Shown here piece after piece: positions 60,901-64,000 of a stretch of 64,000 nt of DNA. The position numbers and the translations under genes were made by a program. The DNA is from Petrosia ficiformis (taxonomy: Eukaryota; Porifera; Demospongiae; Haplosclerida; Petrosiidae), in NCBI GenBank assembly GCA_947044365.1, contig OX345643.1, positions 2,878,501-2,942,500 on the forward strand. The letters are read 5' to 3'. The notes beneath the pieces are model-generated. The model was given only the letters and a program-made list of their open reading frames with translations. It had not been told where the DNA came from and searched no databases. The stretch's first letter is position 1. Each line of letters starts with the position of its first letter.

Positions 60901-63900
60901 TCTTGTGCTAGTTAGATCTGGACCTGTTACAATGGTATGGAGGGCTCTTCCTATGATCTGCAATATAAAACATTTATTATTTCCATGTAGTTTTTATCTT
61001 TCTATCAACTATAATTCATCTATCTTTCAATATAATTATAAAAATAATGTCTCTATCTAGTCATACCTCATATTCTTCTTTTATCATGTGATGAGGAACA
61101 CGATGGACACTCCTTAAGAAGTCTTGCAAGTATAACTGATATAACTCCTCCCAGTGACTAATATCAACTTCACGTAACACAACAGCTACAGGATCATCTT
61201 CCAGTAGTTCACATAGTTGTTTGTGTACTTGTTGTTCATGACCACCTTCATGAGAAGAAAAGAAAATTATTTCCTGATCAGAATCATGTGTTAAAAGTTA
61301 TACCTGTTACAGGTTTTGCATTGTCCCAATTAGAATCAATAGCTTCCTTGATTAACCAGAAGAAAGGAAATTGGCAATGATAATTTTCTCTGTACTGTTG
61401 TCCCCCAGGATGAATATCTTCACTCCTGCCCATTGCAATAGCATCATAACTGAACTGACAGAGCTTCTCATTAGTGAAAATCTGAAGCCACAAATGTTGT
61501 AGTGGAGTACACTCCCCTCTGAGAGAACACAAGAGGGATTGGATTACACATTACATTGTTCAGTAATTACAAATTGAAATACCTATTTCTGAGTAAATCT
61601 AAGTTTGAGTACCGATCAACAAAGGACAGAATAGCAGAAAATATAGGTATTATAACTTCATCAAGTCTTCGTGATAATACATTCTGGAATGTTCCACCAC
61701 TTTGAAGATTCCTGCCATTCAGAGCTTCATTTAACACCCATTGTCTGTCATTTATAACATCATCCCTTTCTTTTAATAAAATAGCTATCTGTTTCACTAA
61801 AGCTCCATAGAAAGTCTGATCATCTAGAAAATAGATCATATTGTAAACATTACAAAATGTCTGTAGTAATAGAAAAAAACATTACTAACCTAGAGGGAAC
61901 TGAGGGTTTTGTGGTATGAGATCTAAGAGGACTCGTATACGATGTGCTGCCCATTCTTTCTTAGTGTTATCTTTCTCTGCAATTTTGGCTACTGCTGCTT
62001 GTATACAATGGTAGAGTCTATAACATTGATTGTGTTGTTTCACTGTTGGGTGTTGTGGTTCCACTTCCATTGGACTTATTCCATACAACTATAGTATTAT
62101 GAGAAAATGAAAATTCAGCCAGCCTGACAAACAGGATTGATAGAAATCATCCTTACATACCTCTCTTTCATCTCTACTCCTCTCAAAATCTTCCTCCATT
62201 TTTTCATCAGGCATATCTTCAATCTGTTCACTCTCCATGAACTCCAGACCTATAACCTCCCCAGGTGGAAGGTCAGATTCAATATGTTGCAAAGCTTCCT
62301 CTTCAATTCCTTTGTATTCATATTCATTTTCATCTAATTCTACATTCATTTCAATATCTTCAACCTCCAAACCACTGAATTCATTTCTCTGCTCCTCTAC
62401 TTCTAATTCATTTCCTGTTCTTGAAACAGGTTCCAATACTCTTCTTTTTGAAGTGAAGGGCATATTATAAAATAGTTCACTAATAGGTGCACTAAGAGCT
62501 TCATCAAGAGTGAGGGCTGCCTTTGCAGGAGCACGAATATCATCAATATGAGCTGATATCCAAGCACCACCTTGAAATCCAACAAATGAGGAGCTTTCTT
62601 TGTCTTTATCAACTCCTCTACGAGGGAGATGTATGATGAAGAGTACATGGGTTGTTCCTTGTTCTGGTCTTCTTTGTAAGTTTGCTTTTTCTCTTTCATC
62701 ATCAACGCGATAACGAGCACATGCTATCAGATCACCATAGAGGTGTCCAGAATCACATTGAATGATTAAAAGTTTATCTCTAGCTTCATGAGAAAAAGCT
62801 GGGCTGCAGAATAGAATATATAATAATAATAATTATACTTATAGTCATATACGTGATCATTCCTACATGACAATCACATGATCCTCACCTGACTTTGTTG
62901 CTAAAGTCTAATTCTGTATCAAATTCCTGTAACAGAAAACAGGACACTAAGTTTTCTTCAATCTCAATGCATTGATATAACTGTGTGAGCTCAACATTTG
63001 ACAGGAGATGACTGTGTGTGGTTACCTAAACAATGGAAAGTGTAATAGATATATACACTGCAATACATAATATTCAACAGATAACCTTTATATACCTGTA
63101 TCAGAAGACCATCTGAAATTTCAGTATGAGTCTGTAAATGATGCTGTAGAAATTGGACAATTGATCCATGACACTGTTCAGAGAAATATATTTCTGACAA
63201 TTTCTTTGCTTCTTCAGTTAAATTAGTACGTTGTAATCGAATCAAGGCATCTGGAGATGCCATCTGTAGCAAAATTTCACAACTACAATTAAATACAGCT
63301 GCTTTCCATTCCTCTGTTTCTTCATACTCTGTTTCAATGAACAGTCGTTGTCTCTTCAGCTGTTTTGTTGCTTGGAAGATAACAGAAGCTGGTGTGTCAT
63401 TCTGAAAACCTACAAAAGCATCTTGAGTTTTGAAGCTGTGAAACAGAAGAAAGTAATGCTGTAATTATATAGCTCTCTAGTCCTACAGTTTTTTTTTTAT
63501 TTTATTTTATTTTATTTATTTTTTATTTTTTTATATATCATAAATACTCAATAGCCAAGGGCTAATATGAAGAGTAAGTTTACATAAAAGAAATCTTAAG
63601 TTATCTTTCTTAAATGTTTTTTATTATCCTTTAAAATCCTACAGTTAATTGTCTTCCTTTGCTAACCTTGCATTTGTATCTGTTACATTGCTAAACTGTT
63701 TGATCCATTCTTCAAGTCTTATCAGCACCTCTTTCTGCCAGTCCAGAAGGACAGTCTCTGTCAAAACAAAATGTTTTTCAAGCCGATTGATAAGAGGAGT
63801 TGGAAACTTCTCATAAACTGTTCCTTTTTCAGCTATCAGGATTAGCCTAAGAGAATAATGAATTAATAGAATAATCAGTGACAGATATTAAACCTCAGCC

Positions 63901-64000
63901 ATATTGATAATATATGGAAAATATGTACATACTTGAAGTCATTATGAACACGACATTTTACTCTGTGTGTTTGTAGACCCAAGTCAACATAGCGAGTACC
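51993..64000 (-). CDS. RNF213: Gene C: C-terminal part of a second RNF213-like gene (runs off right edge)
   Basis: Exons correspond one by one to gene B 7952-19660, offset 44,040 to 44,210 bp. They run from the stop at 51993-51995 to the segment with [13 protein letters not shown] sequence at the right edge. All exons stay open, including both RZ-finger exons (about 57845-58085) and the RING-less junction (about 60030-60345). Identity is very high from about 54180 rightwards, and lower in the last four exons and the 3' flank. One donor differs (CCACAA|GTAAGT against CCACAG|GTGAGT) but remains canonical. Gene C has five extra codons near 63321, an in-frame 15-bp difference. The gene looks functional as far as it is visible. 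AAA3, AAA4 and the N-terminus lie beyond the window. Confidence 0.92.
57312..57462. repeat. (GGAT)n microsatellite in gene C intron, expanded
   Basis: About 150 bp of GGAT repeats with ACGA and GAGT interruptions, against about 85 bp in gene B. This is one of the largest length differences between the two copies in the high-identity zone. Confidence 0.95.
57845..58095 (-). other. RNF213: Gene C: RZ-type zinc finger
   Basis: Same two exons and ligands as in gene B (CPRGHPYF, then [14 protein letters not shown] and the IGGKDH end), with only silent or intronic differences noticed. Confidence 0.9.
63488..63602. mobile_element. Copy-specific insertion with poly-T head in gene C intron
   Basis: Compared with gene B at about 19262, gene C has roughly 115 extra bp. 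It begins with a T run and TTTTA repeats (about 63488-63535), followed by unique sequence (CTCAATAGCCAAGGGCTAA). On the minus strand this reads as a short insert ending in poly-A, as expected of a SINE or truncated LINE. Target duplications are not clear. Confidence 0.6.

Overview
The window is eukaryotic. It is AT-rich, coding exons are mostly 60-400 bp, many introns are only 40-150 bp with GT-AG borders, and microsatellites, hairpin repeats and retroelement remains are frequent. The exons best fit a compact invertebrate genome. Organism identity is inference: a demosponge such as Amphimedon is my guess, and nothing in the sequence proves it.

Layout. All cellular genes seen lie on the minus strand and belong to one family: giant RNF213 (mysterin)-like AAA+ ATPase / ubiquitin ligase genes in a head-to-tail tandem array. 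Gene A shows only its N-terminal exon (1-1048). Gene B appears complete (7952-38048). Gene C shows only its C-terminal part (51993-64000, running off the right edge). The repeat period is about 44.1-44.2 kb. Large stretches of genes B and C are nearly identical in exons and introns, while the N-termini of A and B are clearly diverged.

Gene B in protein order: four tandem Cys4 zinc ribbons and a long low-complexity tail in one 685-codon exon; a carbohydrate-binding-like (CBM20-type) N-arm domain; a helical N-arm; an insert with two UBA-like segments and an acidic stretch; the AAA+ ring, with P-loops visible in AAA2, AAA3 and AAA4; the E3 module; the RZ zinc finger; and the C-terminal domain. 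Exons on both sides of the place where the vertebrate RING finger sits are colinear with human RNF213, but the RING is absent. The RZ finger is intact. Genes B and C share this RING-less architecture, which is the most notable observation here.

Intergenic DNA. The A-B spacer (1049-7951) has AT-rich palindromic repeats, a CT microsatellite, and a nested insertion: an outer inverted-repeat element containing an inner element with 65-bp perfect terminal inverted repeats, a 9-bp target duplication and a captured RecQ-helicase fragment. The B-C spacer (38049-51992) is a diverged copy of the A-B spacer. It is interrupted by a broken Ty3/gypsy-type retrotransposon (40.86-44.02 kb) and a truncated LINE (about 45.4-47.7 kb), and it carries a greatly expanded 46-bp minisatellite (49.2-51.05 kb). 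The paralogous spacer preserves the empty site of the nested insertion.

Function (inference from the family). Vertebrate RNF213 is a cytosolic AAA+ ubiquitin ligase that coats intracellular bacteria and acts on lipid droplets; its RZ finger has been reported to be needed for ubiquitylating lipopolysaccharide. A tandem, recently homogenised array of RZ-only copies fits an innate-immunity gene family.
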